Under the pieces are notes generated by a model. The model searched no databases and was not told the origin of the DNA. It saw only the letters and a program-made list of their open reading frames with translations. 36,207 nucleotides of DNA, from assembly GCA_947259925.1 (NCBI GenBank), contig CAMYOG010000036.1, positions 1-36,207 on the forward strand, given 5' to 3'. This stretch comes from Thermoanaerobaculia bacterium (GTDB lineage: Bacteria; Acidobacteriota; Thermoanaerobaculia; Multivoradales; JAHEKO01). The position numbers and the translations under genes were made by a program. Positions 8,980-17,195 of this stretch are shown here, piece after piece (position 1 is the stretch's first letter; the number at the start of each line of letters is the position of its first letter).

Positions 8980-9417
8980 ATGAAACTGCACGAGCTTTCC
9001 CCGGCACCGGGGAGCCGCCACAAGAAGAAGCGCGTCGGTCGCGGCCCGGGCTCGGGCCTCGGCAAGACCGCCGGTCGCGGTCACAAGGGCCAGCGCTCGC
9101 GCTCCGGCTACAGCCAGCGGATCGGGTTCGAGGGCGGTCAGATGCCGCTCATCCGTCGTGTCCCCAAGCGCGGGTTCACCAATATCTTCCGCAAGGAGTA
9201 CTCGGTGGTGAACCTCGATCGGCTCGCGGAGCTCGGAGCTGACATCACGCCCGAGGTCCTGGTCGAGAAGGGGCTCGCCCGCAAGGGCATGCCGATCAAG
9301 GTGCTCGGTCGGGGCGAGGTCTCCAAGAAGCTCAACGTCACCGCTCACAAGTTCTCGAAGACGGCCCGCGAGAAGATCGAAGCCGCCGGCGGAAAGTGCG
9401 AGGTGGTCGGCTCGTGA
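8980..9417 (+). CDS. rplO: 50S ribosomal protein L15
   Basis: L15 is a late-assembly 50S protein. From the ATG at 8980 the 145-residue product begins [20 protein letters not shown], the classic L15 start, followed by the glycine-rich [19 protein letters not shown] and the C-terminal domain with [22 protein letters not shown] lies nine bases upstream. In-frame GTG 8965 and ATG 8971 would add three to five residues and cannot be excluded. Its TGA overlaps the secY GTG start by four bases. Confidence 0.95.
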   Translation: MKLHELSPAPGSRHKKKRVGRGPGSGLGKTAGRGHKGQRSRSGYSQRIGFEGGQMPLIRRVPKRGFTNIFRKEYSVVNLDRLAELGADITPEVLVEKGLARKGMPIKVLGRGEVSKKLNVTAHKFSKTAREKIEAAGGKCEVVGS

Positions 9418-10796
9418 TCGAGAGCTTCCGCAATATCTTCGCGATTCCGGACCTCCGCAAGCGGCTGGCCTTCACCTTCGGCCTGCTGGCGGTCTACCGG
9501 ATCGGCTGCAACATCCCGACCCCAGGGATCGACCCGGCCGCCCTCCTCGAGTTCATGGAGGCGGTGCAGGGCACGCTGCTCGGCATGGTGAACACCTTCA
9601 CCGGCGGCAGCCTGTCGCGGGTCGCGATCTTCGCTCTCGGCATCATGCCGTACATCACTGCGTCGATCGTCTTGCAGCTGCTGACCGTGGTCTGGCCCTA
9701 CCTGGAGAAGCTCTCCAAGGAGGGCGAGCTCGGTCGTCGCAAGATAACGCAGTACACCCGCTACGGCACGATCCTCATCTCGATCGTCCAGGGCACCTCG
9801 ATCTCGCTCTGGCTCGAGAACGTGACCACACCCGGCGGTGCGGCGCTGGTGCCGAGCCCGGGCTGGGGCTTCCGGTTCACCACCGTCCTGACGCTCACCA
9901 CCGGCTGCGCGTTCGTCATGTGGCTCGGCGAGCAGATCACCGAGCGCGGTGTCGGCAACGGTATCTCGCTGATCATCTTCGCCGGCATCGTCGTTGGCCT
10001 GCCGGGCGCGATCGTCGATACCGTCAACAACGTCCGGACCGGCACGCTGTCGGCGATCGCGGTGCTGATCCTGGTCGCGTTCATGGTCGCGGTGATGGGC
10101 TTTATCGTCTTCATGGAGCGCGCGCAACGCCGGATCCCGGTGCAGTACGCCAAGCGCGTGGTCGGCCGCAAGGTCTACGGCGGACAGAACACCTACCTGC
10201 CGCTGCGGGTCAACACCGGTGGCGTCATCCCGGTGATCTTCGCCAGCTCGGTCGTCACCCTGCCGTCGGCGATCGCCGGCCTGTTCCAGAACGAGTGGCT
10301 GCAGGCGATCGCCCAGTCGCTGTCGTGGGGCCAGCCACTCCACTACCTGCTCTACGTCGCGGCGATCGTCTTTTTCTGCTACTTCTACGTCTCGATCATC
10401 TTCAACCCCGCGGACACGGCGGAGAATCTCCGCAAGTACGGCGGGTTCATTCCGGGCATCCGGACCGGCAAGCGCACCTCCGAGTACATCGACCGGATCC
10501 TGACCCGACTGACCCTGGTCGGTGCGCTCTACCTGTCGGCGGTCTCGGTGCTGCCCGAGTTCCTGCTGAGCGGCATCAAGGTCGACGGCCTGCCGGTAAT
10601 CGGCGCCACTCTCGACGCCAACCTGCCCGCCTGGTTCACCCAGGGGATGGGAATCAACTTCTACTTCGGCGGCACTTCGACCCTGATCGTGGTCGGCGTG
10701 GCGATGGACTTCGTCCAGCAGATCGAGAGTCAGCTGGTGATGCGCAACTACGACGGCTTCATGAAGCGGGGGAGGATCCGTGGTCGCCGAGGATAG
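9414..10796 (+). CDS. secY: Protein translocase channel subunit SecY
   Basis: SecY forms the inner-membrane protein-conducting channel with SecE and SecG. The 460-residue product opens at a GTG overlapping rplO and reads [20 protein letters not shown], then shows ten hydrophobic segments. Family signatures include [12 protein letters not shown] in the first loop, the plug-region sequence [49 protein letters not shown], and the cytosolic loop [20 protein letters not shown] with PGKRT-like [12 protein letters not shown]. The C-terminal end overlaps the sequence just before adk. Confidence 0.97.
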   Translation: MIESFRNIFAIPDLRKRLAFTFGLLAVYRIGCNIPTPGIDPAALLEFMEAVQGTLLGMVNTFTGGSLSRVAIFALGIMPYITASIVLQLLTVVWPYLEKLSKEGELGRRKITQYTRYGTILISIVQGTSISLWLENVTTPGGAALVPSPGWGFRFTTVLTLTTGCAFVMWLGEQITERGVGNGISLIIFAGIVVGLPGAIVDTVNNVRTGTLSAIAVLILVAFMVAVMGFIVFMERAQRRIPVQYAKRVVGRKVYGGQNTYLPLRVNTGGVIPVIFASSVVTLPSAIAGLFQNEWLQAIAQSLSWGQPLHYLLYVAAIVFFCYFYVSIIFNPADTAENLRKYGGFIPGIRTGKRTSEYIDRILTRLTLVGALYLSAVSVLPEFLLSGIKVDGLPVIGATLDANLPAWFTQGMGINFYFGGTSTLIVVGVAMDFVQQIESQLVMRNYDGFMKRGRIRGRRG

Positions 10797-10806
10797 GAAG
10801 GCCGGC

Positions 10807-11364
10807 ATGCGCGCGGTGATGCTGGGCCCGCCGGGCTCCGGCAAGGGGACCCAGGCGGCGCTGATAGCGGAGAAGGTCGGCCTGCCGGCGATCTCCACCG
10901 GCGACATGCTGCGCCAGGCGGTCGCCGAGGGCTCCGAGCTCGGCCGGCGGGTCAAGGAGATCCTCGACTCGGGTGCGCTGGTGGACGACGCGACGATGGC
11001 GGAGCTGGTCGAGCAGCGACTGGCGGCACCGGACGCCGCGGCCGGGTTCCTGCTCGACGGCTATCCGCGTACCCTGGGTCAGGTCGAGACTCTCGACGGG
11101 ATCCTGGAGCGGCGCTCCGAGGCGCTCGATCTGGTGGTCCTGATCGAGGTGCCCGAGGAAGAGCTGATCCGGCGGGCGCTCGCCCGCCAGCGCGCCGACG
11201 ATACGGAGGAGGTCATCAGCAACCGCCTGCGGGTCTATCGGGAGCAGACGGCGCCGTTGATCGATCACTACCGAGAGCAGGGCGTGCTGAAGGTCGTCGA
11301 CGGCCACCAGTCGATCGACGACGTGCAGGCCGACATCCACTCTCTTTTCACGGTGCAGGCGTAA
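10807..11364 (+). CDS. adk: Adenylate kinase (short form)
   Basis: Catalyses ATP + AMP = 2 ADP. The 185-residue product has the P-loop GPPGSGKGTQ at residues 7-16, the AMP-binding STGDMLRQAV region, and DGYPRTLGQVETLD. The LID region is short (RQRADDTEEVISNRLRVYRE) with no zinc cysteines, so this is the short-type enzyme of roughly 180-190 residues rather than the 214-residue E. coli form. ATG 10807 gives the family start MRAVMLGPPG; GTG 10780 would overlap secY. Its TAA overlaps the map ATG by one base. Confidence 0.96.
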   Translation: MRAVMLGPPGSGKGTQAALIAEKVGLPAISTGDMLRQAVAEGSELGRRVKEILDSGALVDDATMAELVEQRLAAPDAAAGFLLDGYPRTLGQVETLDGILERRSEALDLVVLIEVPEEELIRRALARQRADDTEEVISNRLRVYREQTAPLIDHYREQGVLKVVDGHQSIDDVQADIHSLFTVQA

Positions 11365-12137
11365 TGGTCCTCAAGAGCCACGGCGAGATCGAGCTGATGC
11401 ACGCGGCCAACGGCTTGGTGCAGCAGGTGCTCGACCGCCTCGACGGGCTGGTTCGGCCGGGCGTCACCACGGGCGAGCTGGACGAGGTCGCCGAGCAGAT
11501 GATCCGGGAGGCGGGTGCGGTGCCGGCGTTCCTCAACTACCGCGGCTTTCCGGCGACCCTGTGCACGTCGATCAACGACGTGATCGTGCACGGGATTCCC
11601 GACGCCACGGCGCTCGAGGACGGCGACATCATCGGCATCGACTGCGGGGTCCTTTACAAGGGCTACTACGGCGACGCCGCCCGTACCTACGCAGTGGGCG
11701 CGATCTCGGCCGACGCGCGGCATCTGCTCGACACCACGCGCCGCTCACTCGAGCTGGCGATCGAAGCGGTGCAGCCGGGCGGCCGGCTGTCCGACATCGG
11801 CGCCGCGGTACAGGGACACGTCGAGGCGAACGGTTTTTCGGTGGTCCGCGACTTCGTCGGCCACGGCATCGGCGCTGCCCTGCACGAGGATCCACAGGTG
11901 CCGAACTTCGGCGCTCCGGGCAAGGGACCGCGGCTCAAGGCGGGCCTGGTGCTGGCTATCGAGCCGATGGTCAACGCCGGCAGCCCGGGCGTCAAACTCG
12001 ATCCGGACGGCTGGACCGCCCGTACCGAGGACGGTTCGCTGTCGGCGCATTTCGAGTTCTCGGTGGCGGTCACCGAGGACGGCCCGATGGTCCTCGGCAG
12101 CGAGCCGGCCGCGCAGATGGCTCAGGGAGCGGGATGA
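11364..12137 (+). CDS. map: Methionine aminopeptidase, type I
   Basis: Removes the initiator methionine from nascent proteins. The 257-residue product carries the five expected metal ligands of the pita-bread fold: Asp93 (GIDCG), Asp104 (YYGDAART), His167 (VGHGIG), Glu200 (LAIEP) and Glu231 (HFEFSV), plus substrate-contacting His76 (DVIVHGIPD). There is no N-terminal zinc-finger extension, so it is type Ia-like. It follows adk with a one-base overlap. In many genomes infA comes next, but here the following gene is rpmJ. Confidence 0.97.
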   Translation: MVLKSHGEIELMHAANGLVQQVLDRLDGLVRPGVTTGELDEVAEQMIREAGAVPAFLNYRGFPATLCTSINDVIVHGIPDATALEDGDIIGIDCGVLYKGYYGDAARTYAVGAISADARHLLDTTRRSLELAIEAVQPGGRLSDIGAAVQGHVEANGFSVVRDFVGHGIGAALHEDPQVPNFGAPGKGPRLKAGLVLAIEPMVNAGSPGVKLDPDGWTARTEDGSLSAHFEFSVAVTEDGPMVLGSEPAAQMAQGAG

Positions 12138-12169
12138 GGGATCGCGGCAACGAAGAGGTTGGTTAGGAA

Positions 12170-12283
12170 ATGAAAGTCAGAGCATCGGTCAAGAAGATGT
12201 GCCCCAAGTGCAAGGTCATCCGCCGCAAGGGTGTGGTGCGAGTGATCTGCGAGAACCCGAAGCACAAGCAGCGGCAAGGATGA
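12170..12283 (+). CDS. rpmJ: 50S ribosomal protein L36, zinc type
   Basis: L36 is a tiny zinc-ribbon protein of the 50S subunit. The 37-residue product opens [20 protein letters not shown] and ends [16 protein letters not shown]. Zinc ligands are Cys11, Cys14, Cys27 and His32, so this is the zinc-binding form. It lies 32 bases after map and is followed by a 168-base gap before rpsM. Weak AGGA ribosome-binding sequence three bases from the ATG. Confidence 0.95.
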   Translation: MKVRASVKKMCPKCKVIRRKGVVRVICENPKHKQRQG

Positions 12284-12329
12284 GTGCCTCTATGCGCGAA
12301 TCCACGTCACGTATCTTGGCCCCTTCGCC

Positions 12330-12418
12330 ACGCTACCAGCGTCGGTCCTCCTCGACATATGCACCGATGTGGCTCCGTCGGAGCTCGTTGGTAGCGAGCC
12401 GAATGACCACGAGCTCCG
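12330..12418 (+). promoter_or_regulatory. Structured leader before rpsM (alpha block)
   Basis: The 168-base gap before rpsM holds several inverted repeats. ACGCT (12330-12334) pairs with AGCGT (12338-12342). GCTCC (12372-12376) pairs with GGAGC (12380-12384). GCTCG (12383-12387) pairs with CGAGC (12395-12399). CGGAGCTC (12379-12386) can instead pair over 8 bp with GAGCTCCG (12411-12418). The last three helices share bases and are alternatives. In E. coli an S4-binding pseudoknot precedes rpsM at this place; an analogous S4 target here is inference. I saw no convincing promoter or T-run. Confidence 0.45.
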
Positions 12419-12451
12419 CAGCGCGGACTCACACACAGAGGCACTAGCAAC

Positions 12452-12832
12452 ATGGCACGCATAGCAGGAGTCGATCTCCCACAGAACAAGCAGGTCTGGG
12501 TCGGACTGACCTATATCTACGGCATCGGCCGCTCGCGCTCGCTCGATCTGCTCGACAAGGCGCAGGTCGACGGCACCACCAGGGTCAAGGACCTGACCGA
12601 GGACGAGGCGCGGCGCATCCGCGAGGTGATCACCGAGGAAGGGCGGGTCGAAGGCGACTTGCGCAAGGAGATCAGTCAGAACATCAAGCGCCTGATCGAG
12701 ATCGGCTCGTACCGGGGGGTCCGGCACCGCCGGGGTCTGCCGGTGCGGGGTCAGCGGACCTCCACCAACGCACGAACCCGGAAGGGCCCCCGCCGCATGG
12801 CGATCGCGGGCAAGAAGCAGGTCAAGAAGTAA
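12452..12832 (+). CDS. rpsM: 30S ribosomal protein S13
   Basis: S13 sits in the 30S head and contacts the P-site tRNA and the 50S subunit. The 126-residue product opens [20 protein letters not shown] with [19 protein letters not shown] and the conserved basic C-terminal region [20 protein letters not shown] followed by [14 protein letters not shown] sequence lies ten bases before the ATG. It is the first gene of the alpha-operon block and has its own structured leader. Confidence 0.97.
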   Translation: MARIAGVDLPQNKQVWVGLTYIYGIGRSRSLDLLDKAQVDGTTRVKDLTEDEARRIREVITEEGRVEGDLRKEISQNIKRLIEIGSYRGVRHRRGLPVRGQRTSTNARTRKGPRRMAIAGKKQVKK

Positions 12833-12841
12833 GGACGAACG

Positions 12842-13240
12842 ATGGCGAAACAGTCAGGCGGCAAGGATAAGAAGAAGAAGAAGGAAAAGCGGGTCGTCCC
12901 GCACGGGATGGTTCACATCAAGGCAACCTTCAACAATACGCTGATCACGATCAGCGATCCGGAGGGCAACGTCCTGACGTGGTCCTCGGCCGGGCGGATC
13001 GGCTTCAAGGGCTCGCGCAAGGGTACGCCGTTCGCGGCTCAGGTGGCCGGCAAGAACGCCGGCTCACTGGCACGCGACCTGGGTATGCGCACCGTCGACG
13101 TCGAGGTTCGCGGGCCAGGCGCCGGCAGGGAGTCGGCGATCCGCTCGCTGGCCGCCGCCGGCATGGAAGTCAAGTCGATCCGCGACGTCACGCCGATTCC
13201 GCACAACGGCTGCCGGCCGAGAAAGAAGCGCCGGGTTTGA
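12842..13240 (+). CDS. rpsK: 30S ribosomal protein S11
   Basis: S11 forms part of the 30S platform near the Shine-Dalgarno helix. The 132-residue product has a lysine-rich start ([12 protein letters not shown]), the conserved [40 protein letters not shown] and the C-terminal [18 protein letters not shown], all diagnostic. Position between rpsM and rpsD is canonical; the gap to rpsD is 27 bases. Confidence 0.97.
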   Translation: MAKQSGGKDKKKKKEKRVVPHGMVHIKATFNNTLITISDPEGNVLTWSSAGRIGFKGSRKGTPFAAQVAGKNAGSLARDLGMRTVDVEVRGPGAGRESAIRSLAAAGMEVKSIRDVTPIPHNGCRPRKKRRV

Positions 13241-13267
13241 GCCGCGCGGCGAACGGAGGAATGTTCA

Positions 13268-13897
13268 GTGGCTAGATATACAGGTTCCGTCTGCCGGCTC
13301 TGCCGTCGCGAGCGGATGAAGCTCTTTCTCAAGGGCGATCGCTGCTTCAAGGAGAAGTGCGCGATCGAGCGCCGGGGCTACCCGCCGGGCCAGCACGGCC
13401 AGCGACGTGGCCGCCGGCCCAACCAGTACGGCATCCAGCTGCGCGAGAAGCAGAAGGTCAAGCGCATCTACGGTGTGCTCGAGAAGCAGTTCCGCAGCTA
13501 CTTCAAGGCGGCGGAGTCGAAGAAGGGGATTACCGGCGAGAACCTCCTGGTGATGCTCGAGAAGCGGCTCGACAACGTGGTCTACAGCCTCGGCTTCGCC
13601 TCTTCGCGGGCGCAGGCGCGGCAGCTGATCCGTCACGGCCACATCCTGGTCGATGGCAAGAAGACGACCATCCCGTCGTTCCAGGTCAAGGTCGGGCACG
13701 AGATCTCGGTCAGGCAGGCCAGCCGCAAGAACGACTTCATCCGCGCCAGCGTCGAGACTGCCCGCGGCCGCGGGATCCCGAGCTGGCTGGAGATGGACGC
13801 CGACACCTTTGCCGGCAAGGTCGTTGCGATGCCGACTCGCGAGGAGATCAAGCTGCCGATCGAGGAGCAGCTGATCGTCGAGCTCTACAGTCGATAG
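13268..13897 (+). CDS. rpsD: 30S ribosomal protein S4, zinc type
   Basis: S4 initiates 30S assembly, helps the mRNA-entry helicase and is the alpha-operon autoregulator in E. coli. The 209-residue product begins at GTG 13268, seven bases after CGGAGGA, and reads [20 protein letters not shown] with Cys9, Cys12, Cys26 and Cys31 forming the zinc site of the C+ S4 form. The S4 RNA-binding domain is visible around residues 98-145 ([33 protein letters not shown]). An out-of-frame ATG at 13261 opens only a four-codon frame. Confidence 0.97.
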   Translation: MARYTGSVCRLCRRERMKLFLKGDRCFKEKCAIERRGYPPGQHGQRRGRRPNQYGIQLREKQKVKRIYGVLEKQFRSYFKAAESKKGITGENLLVMLEKRLDNVVYSLGFASSRAQARQLIRHGHILVDGKKTTIPSFQVKVGHEISVRQASRKNDFIRASVETARGRGIPSWLEMDADTFAGKVVAMPTREEIKLPIEEQLIVELYSR

Positions 13898-13938
13898 ATG
13901 AGGCTTGATCGACTACCGATACATGTGAACAGTGCCAA

Positions 13939-13967
13939 GCGCCCGCGCTTTCGCGGCGCCCGGTTTT
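13939..13967 (+). terminator. Terminator-like hairpin between rpsD and rpoA
   Basis: GCGCC (13939-13943) pairs with GGCGC (13955-13959), continued inward by GCG (13945-13947) with CGC (13952-13954) around a CTTT loop, giving an 8-bp stem with one bulged C. CCGG then TTTT (13964-13967) follow. It is inside the operon, so it more likely trims or partly terminates transcription than ends it. The short four-T run, separated from the stem by four bases, makes it weak as a full terminator. Confidence 0.45.
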
Positions 13968-13978
13968 AGGGAGTAGTT

Positions 13979-14959
13979 ATGGATTGGATTGGATTCCAGC
14001 GGCCAAAGCGTCTCGAGATCGATCGCGACAGCCTGACGCCCACCTACGGCAAGCTGATCGCTCAACCGTTCGAGCGCGGCTTCGCGACCACCGTGGGCAA
14101 CGCTCTGCGTCGATGCCTGCTCTCGTCGATCGAGGGTGCGGCGATCACCGCCGTGGAGATCGAAGGAGTGCTGCACGAGTTCTCCTCGATGCCAGGCGTA
14201 GTCGAGGACGTCACCGACATCATTCTGAACCTCAAGCAGATTCCGATCCGCTTGCACTCCGACGAGCCGAAGTTCCTGAGCCTCGAGGTCTCGGGAGCCG
14301 GTGTCGTCACCGCCGGCGAGCTGACCGGCGATCCGCAGATCGAGATCTTCGATCCCGACGTGCACATCGCCACCCTCAACGAGGAGGGCAAGCTCAAGCT
14401 GCAGGCCCAGGTCAGGAAGGGTCGCGGCTACGTTTCGGGCGAGAGCAACTTCGACGAGACGATGGGCATCGGCTGGATTCCGGTCGATTCCGTCCACAGC
14501 CCGATCAAGCGGGTCAACTACCGGATCGAGGCGGCGCGCGTCGGCCGAGCGACCGACTACGAGCGCTTGGTGATGGAGGTCTGGACCAACGGTACTCTGA
14601 CCCCCGAGGAGGCGGTCTCGGTCGGGGCCTCGATGCTGAAGGACCACCTGACCATCTTCATCGAGTCCGAGCAGGCACTGCTCGAGGAGCCGGCGCCCGC
14701 CGAGACCGAGGAGTCCGCGGGGCTCGACCTGGTGCTCAACAAGAGCATCGACGAGCTCGACCTGTCGGTCCGTTCGGCCAACTGCCTGAAGAACGCCAAC
14801 ATCCACACTCTGCGGGATCTCGTGGCGCGCACCGAGAAGGACATGCTGGAGACCAAGAACTTCGGGCGCAAGTCGCTCGAAGAGGTCCAGGAAGTGCTGC
14901 GCGAGCACGGCCTCTCGCTCGGCATGAACGTCGGTGAGCCCGCGGGAGTCGGCGCCTGA
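13979..14959 (+). CDS. rpoA: RNA polymerase alpha subunit
   Basis: Alpha nucleates RNA polymerase assembly through its N-terminal domain and contacts UP elements and activators through its C-terminal domain. The 326-residue product has the dimerisation signature FERGFATTVGNALRRCLLSS, EIEGVLHEFSSMPGVVEDVT, and after an acidic linker (residues about 238-252) the C-terminal domain SIDELDLSVRSANCLKNANI, HTLRDLVARTEKDML and KNFGRKSLEEVQEVL. AGGGAG lies five bases before the ATG. The first bases form a GGATT tandem, GGATTGGATTGGATT. Confidence 0.98.
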   Translation: MDWIGFQRPKRLEIDRDSLTPTYGKLIAQPFERGFATTVGNALRRCLLSSIEGAAITAVEIEGVLHEFSSMPGVVEDVTDIILNLKQIPIRLHSDEPKFLSLEVSGAGVVTAGELTGDPQIEIFDPDVHIATLNEEGKLKLQAQVRKGRGYVSGESNFDETMGIGWIPVDSVHSPIKRVNYRIEAARVGRATDYERLVMEVWTNGTLTPEEAVSVGASMLKDHLTIFIESEQALLEEPAPAETEESAGLDLVLNKSIDELDLSVRSANCLKNANIHTLRDLVARTEKDMLETKNFGRKSLEEVQEVLREHGLSLGMNVGEPAGVGA

Positions 14960-14985
14960 TCCGAGCCCGGCGGAGGTAGAGAGTC

Positions 14986-15390
14986 ATGCGGCACAACATG
15001 CACGGCAGGAAGCTGGGGCGGACCACGGCGCACCGCAAGGCCATGTTCCGGAACCAGCTCGCCTCTTTCGTCGAGAGTGAGCGCATCACGACGACGCTCC
15101 ACAAGGCGAAGGAGCTCCGGCCCCTCGCCGAAAAGATGATCACCCACGGCAAGCGCGGCTCGCTTCATGCGCGCCGGCAGGTGGGGCGCTGGATCCCCGA
15201 TCGGGCCCTGGTGCGCAAGCTCTTCGACGAGATCGCGCCTCGCTTCGCCGATCGACCGGGCGGCTACACTCGGATCGTCAAGATCGGCCCGCGGCTGGGT
15301 GACGGGGCCGAGATGGCGATTCTCGAGCTGGTCGAAGAGGGCGAGTTCGCGGCCGAGAGCTCGACGGACGACAAGAAGGACAAGAAGTAG
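14986..15390 (+). CDS. rplQ: 50S ribosomal protein L17
   Basis: L17 is the last gene of the operon, as in most bacteria. The 134-residue product opens [20 protein letters not shown] and contains the conserved [40 protein letters not shown], and [20 protein letters not shown]. It ends in a charged tail (STDDKKDKK). A GGAGG sequence lies eight bases upstream of the ATG. A strong hairpin 28 bases after the stop marks the likely operon end. Confidence 0.97.
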   Translation: MRHNMHGRKLGRTTAHRKAMFRNQLASFVESERITTTLHKAKELRPLAEKMITHGKRGSLHARRQVGRWIPDRALVRKLFDEIAPRFADRPGGYTRIVKIGPRLGDGAEMAILELVEEGEFAAESSTDDKKDKK

Positions 15391-15417
15391 GCCTCGACGG
15401 TCTCAGCGACTCCTGAG

Positions 15418-15445
15418 CGGCCGGGCGTGAGCCCGGCCGTTCTGG
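15418..15445 (+). terminator. Terminator after rplQ
   Basis: CGGCCGGGC (15418-15426) and GCCCGGCCG (15431-15439) form a perfect 9-bp GC stem around a GTGA loop, followed by TTCTGGTCT. A smaller hairpin, CTCAG (15402-15406) with CTGAG (15413-15417), sits just before it. The downstream T content is modest, so efficiency is uncertain, but the position 28 bases after the last superoperon gene, ahead of a convergent block, fits a transcript end. Confidence 0.7.
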
Positions 15446-15475
15446 TCTCAGGGCGCCGGGTCGTCGACGGGACCG

Positions 15476-15580
15476 TCAAGCCTCCTGGACCCGCCAGCCT
15501 CGGATCAGGAGCCAGAGCGTGAAGACGATCTCGCCGGCGAACGAGGCCGAGGCCCGCGACCAGTGTCGCCCGGCGCAGAC
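15476..15580 (-). pseudogene. C-terminal remnant resembling DUF4386 membrane protein
   Basis: On the minus strand, 34 open codons end at a TGA at 15476-15478 and read ASFAGEIVFTLWLLIRGWRV then QEA. The GE-x-x-FTLWLL-x-x-G pattern matches what I know of the last transmembrane helix of DUF4386-type proteins. An in-frame stop lies at 15581-15583 and no start or earlier helices exist, so this appears to be the tail of a gene lost by deletion. It sits just 3' of the sigma-54 activator gene. The family assignment rests on a short segment. Confidence 0.35.
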
Positions 15581-15599
15581 TCATGTCGTGGCCGCTCAC

Positions 15600-17129
15600 T
15601 CAGCGTCCCCTGGCGCTCCGTAATCGCTCGAGGTACTCCGGGTCGATCTTGGCCTTGACCGTCCGGCGGTCGAGTCCCAGCCGGCGGGCCGCGCTCAGGT
15701 AGCTGCCGGAGCGGAAGTAAACCAGAGTCGTGTAGCGCCGGAGCAGCTCCTCGGCGTCGAGCTTCATGCCGGCGACCTCGGCCGCCAGATCGTCGGTTAC
15801 CGTCGAGGACTCGTTGCCGGTGCTGACCGCCGCCTCGTAGCTGCCGCGAATCAGGACGTTGCGCACGCACTGCTCGAGCTCGCGGAAGTTCCCGGGCCAG
15901 GCGTAGTCGGGTCCGAGGCTCGACTCGATCCACTCGATCACCTCGTCGGTGACGCTTTCGAGATCCGGGTCGCCGACCAGATCGGCGACCAGGAACCGCA
16001 CGAGCCTGGCCAGATCGTCCGGCGAGTCCGAGAATTGCCGCCGCAGCGACGGCGTCTCGATCAGATCGGAGCAGATCCGGTAGTAGAAGTCGGGCCGCAT
16101 CCGCCCCGCGCGCATCTCCTCCTCGGGGTCGCGATTGGTGGCCGCGATCAGCTTGCCTTCGAACCTGAGGTCCTTGGTGTCGCCGATCCTCTGAAAAGTG
16201 CGCGTCTGCAACACCCGCAGCAGCTTGACCTGGATGTCCGACGAGATCTCGCCGATCTCGTCGAGAAAGACCGAGCCGAGCGGCGGGCAGGTCTCGAGCC
16301 AGCCGGTCCGATCCTGGACAGCGCCGGTGAATGAGCCCTTCCGATGCCCGAACAGCTCGGACTCGACCAGCGTCGGCGACAGCGCGGACAGGTTGAGCGC
16401 GAAGAAGGAGGATCGGAAGTCCTCGACGAACGCCCCCCGGCGCGAGTCGAACGGAATGAAGCGTGACATGCCGATGGCCCGCGCCACCAGCTCCTTGCCG
16501 GTCCCCGAAGGGCCGGTGATCAGGGTGGTGAAGTCGCCGACGCGCGTGTAGAGGCCGCGGCGAAAGCGCCGCATGTCGTGGGTGAAGATGGATTGCCAGA
16601 TCTGAGCCCTCAGTCTGGCGACCGGGGCCGACGAGCCGTAGAGGCTGTGGAAGACGAAGTGGAACGCGCGCCGGAGCTGGAAGAACCAGGCGAAGACCAG
16701 GTCCGCCGGCGCCTGATCCGGCAGCTGCAGCTCGGGTGGCAGGAGCGACGCGTGCCCGACCTCGAAGTCGGACCACAGCTCTACCTTGCGGGGGCTCTTC
16801 GGCCGCAGAACCAGCTCGAGGAGATCCTCCTGCCAACGGTTGTAGAGCGTGTAGTAGGCGACATCCCGGTAGAGCTTGAGCTCGTCCGCCGAGTGAACGC
16901 CGCCTTCGAGCAGCTCGTTCCGCCATCCCGGGAGCCGCTGTTCGAGCCGCTCCTGGATGCGGACGACGTTGGGGTTCGGATCGCTCAGGCGGTCGGCGTG
17001 CCAGACCTCCCCATGAGGCTCGAAGTCCCGTCCGAGGGCCCGGCGCTCGAGATCGACCCGCTCTGGGAGGAACGGATTGCAGTAGGTGAGCTGGGCGGTC
17101 GCCTCGAAGAGCTTGCGGTCGCTCGGCAT
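15600..17129 (-). CDS. Sigma-54 enhancer-binding transcriptional activator
   Basis: An AAA+ activator that would use ATP to open promoters bound by sigma-54 RNA polymerase. The 509-residue product has Walker A GPSGTGKE (206-213), the sigma-54 contact loop GSFTGA (265-270; canonical GAFTGA, Ala to Ser), Walker B VFLDE (287-291), sensor I AATNRD (329-334) and arginine-finger region RPDFYYRI (345-352). A Fis-type helix-turn-helix lies near the C-terminus (GSYLSAARRLGLDRRTVKAK). The first 200 residues (with TYCNPFLPERVDLERRALG) match no receiver, GAF, PAS or FHA pattern I recognise. Divergent from the FG-GAP lipoprotein gene, with a palindromic site array directly upstream. No clear ribosome-binding site before the ATG. 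Confidence 0.93.
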   Translation of the reverse strand: MPSDRKLFEATAQLTYCNPFLPERVDLERRALGRDFEPHGEVWHADRLSDPNPNVVRIQERLEQRLPGWRNELLEGGVHSADELKLYRDVAYYTLYNRWQEDLLELVLRPKSPRKVELWSDFEVGHASLLPPELQLPDQAPADLVFAWFFQLRRAFHFVFHSLYGSSAPVARLRAQIWQSIFTHDMRRFRRGLYTRVGDFTTLITGPSGTGKELVARAIGMSRFIPFDSRRGAFVEDFRSSFFALNLSALSPTLVESELFGHRKGSFTGAVQDRTGWLETCPPLGSVFLDEIGEISSDIQVKLLRVLQTRTFQRIGDTKDLRFEGKLIAATNRDPEEEMRAGRMRPDFYYRICSDLIETPSLRRQFSDSPDDLARLVRFLVADLVGDPDLESVTDEVIEWIESSLGPDYAWPGNFRELEQCVRNVLIRGSYEAAVSTGNESSTVTDDLAAEVAGMKLDAEELLRRYTTLVYFRSGSYLSAARRLGLDRRTVKAKIDPEYLERLRSARGR

Positions 17130-17142
17130 CGGCTCGAAGCAT

Positions 17143-17182
17143 TGTACACGTTGAGTACAGCTCCTTGTACCTTAGCTGTATA
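17143..17182. promoter_or_regulatory. Phased GTAC-box array, likely activator binding site
   Basis: Four GTAC-type boxes lie at GTAC 17144-17147, GTAC 17155-17158, GTAC 17167-17170 and GTAT 17178-17181, steps of 11, 12 and 11 bases, that is about one helical turn each. The last three are embedded in a perfect 7-11-7 palindrome: TACAGCT (17156-17162), spacer with central GTAC, AGCTGTA (17174-17180). The site is 14 bases from the activator start and centred about 90 bases upstream of the predicted start of the divergent sigma-54 promoter, the usual place for an enhancer. Binding by the adjacent activator is inference. Confidence 0.65.
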
Positions 17183-17195
17183 GGGCCGCCCCTGA

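Noticed and set aside
9345..10955. A 536-codon open frame on the minus strand opposite secY, adk and rplO.
   Set aside because: Composition is typical of an antisense shadow in GC-rich DNA (long Arg/Asp/His runs, no domains), and the plus strand encodes unmistakable SecY.
12134..12166. A ten-codon frame (MRDRGNEEVG) overlapping the map stop, as a possible infA relic.
   Set aside because: Too short and without convincing similarity to IF-1.
12284..12451. A sigma-70 promoter ahead of rpsM.
   Set aside because: No -35/-10 pair with acceptable spacing could be found around CATATG; only RNA-type inverted repeats are supported.
13261..13275. Four-codon frame (MFSG) right before rpsD as a possible leader peptide.
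   Set aside because: It overlaps the rpsD GTG and has no regulatory codon content; probably chance.
15505..17142. A second, longer minus-strand frame across the sigma-54 activator.
   Set aside because: It is out of phase with the Walker A, GSFTGA and Walker B motifs and is Arg/Pro-rich, so it is a frame shadow.
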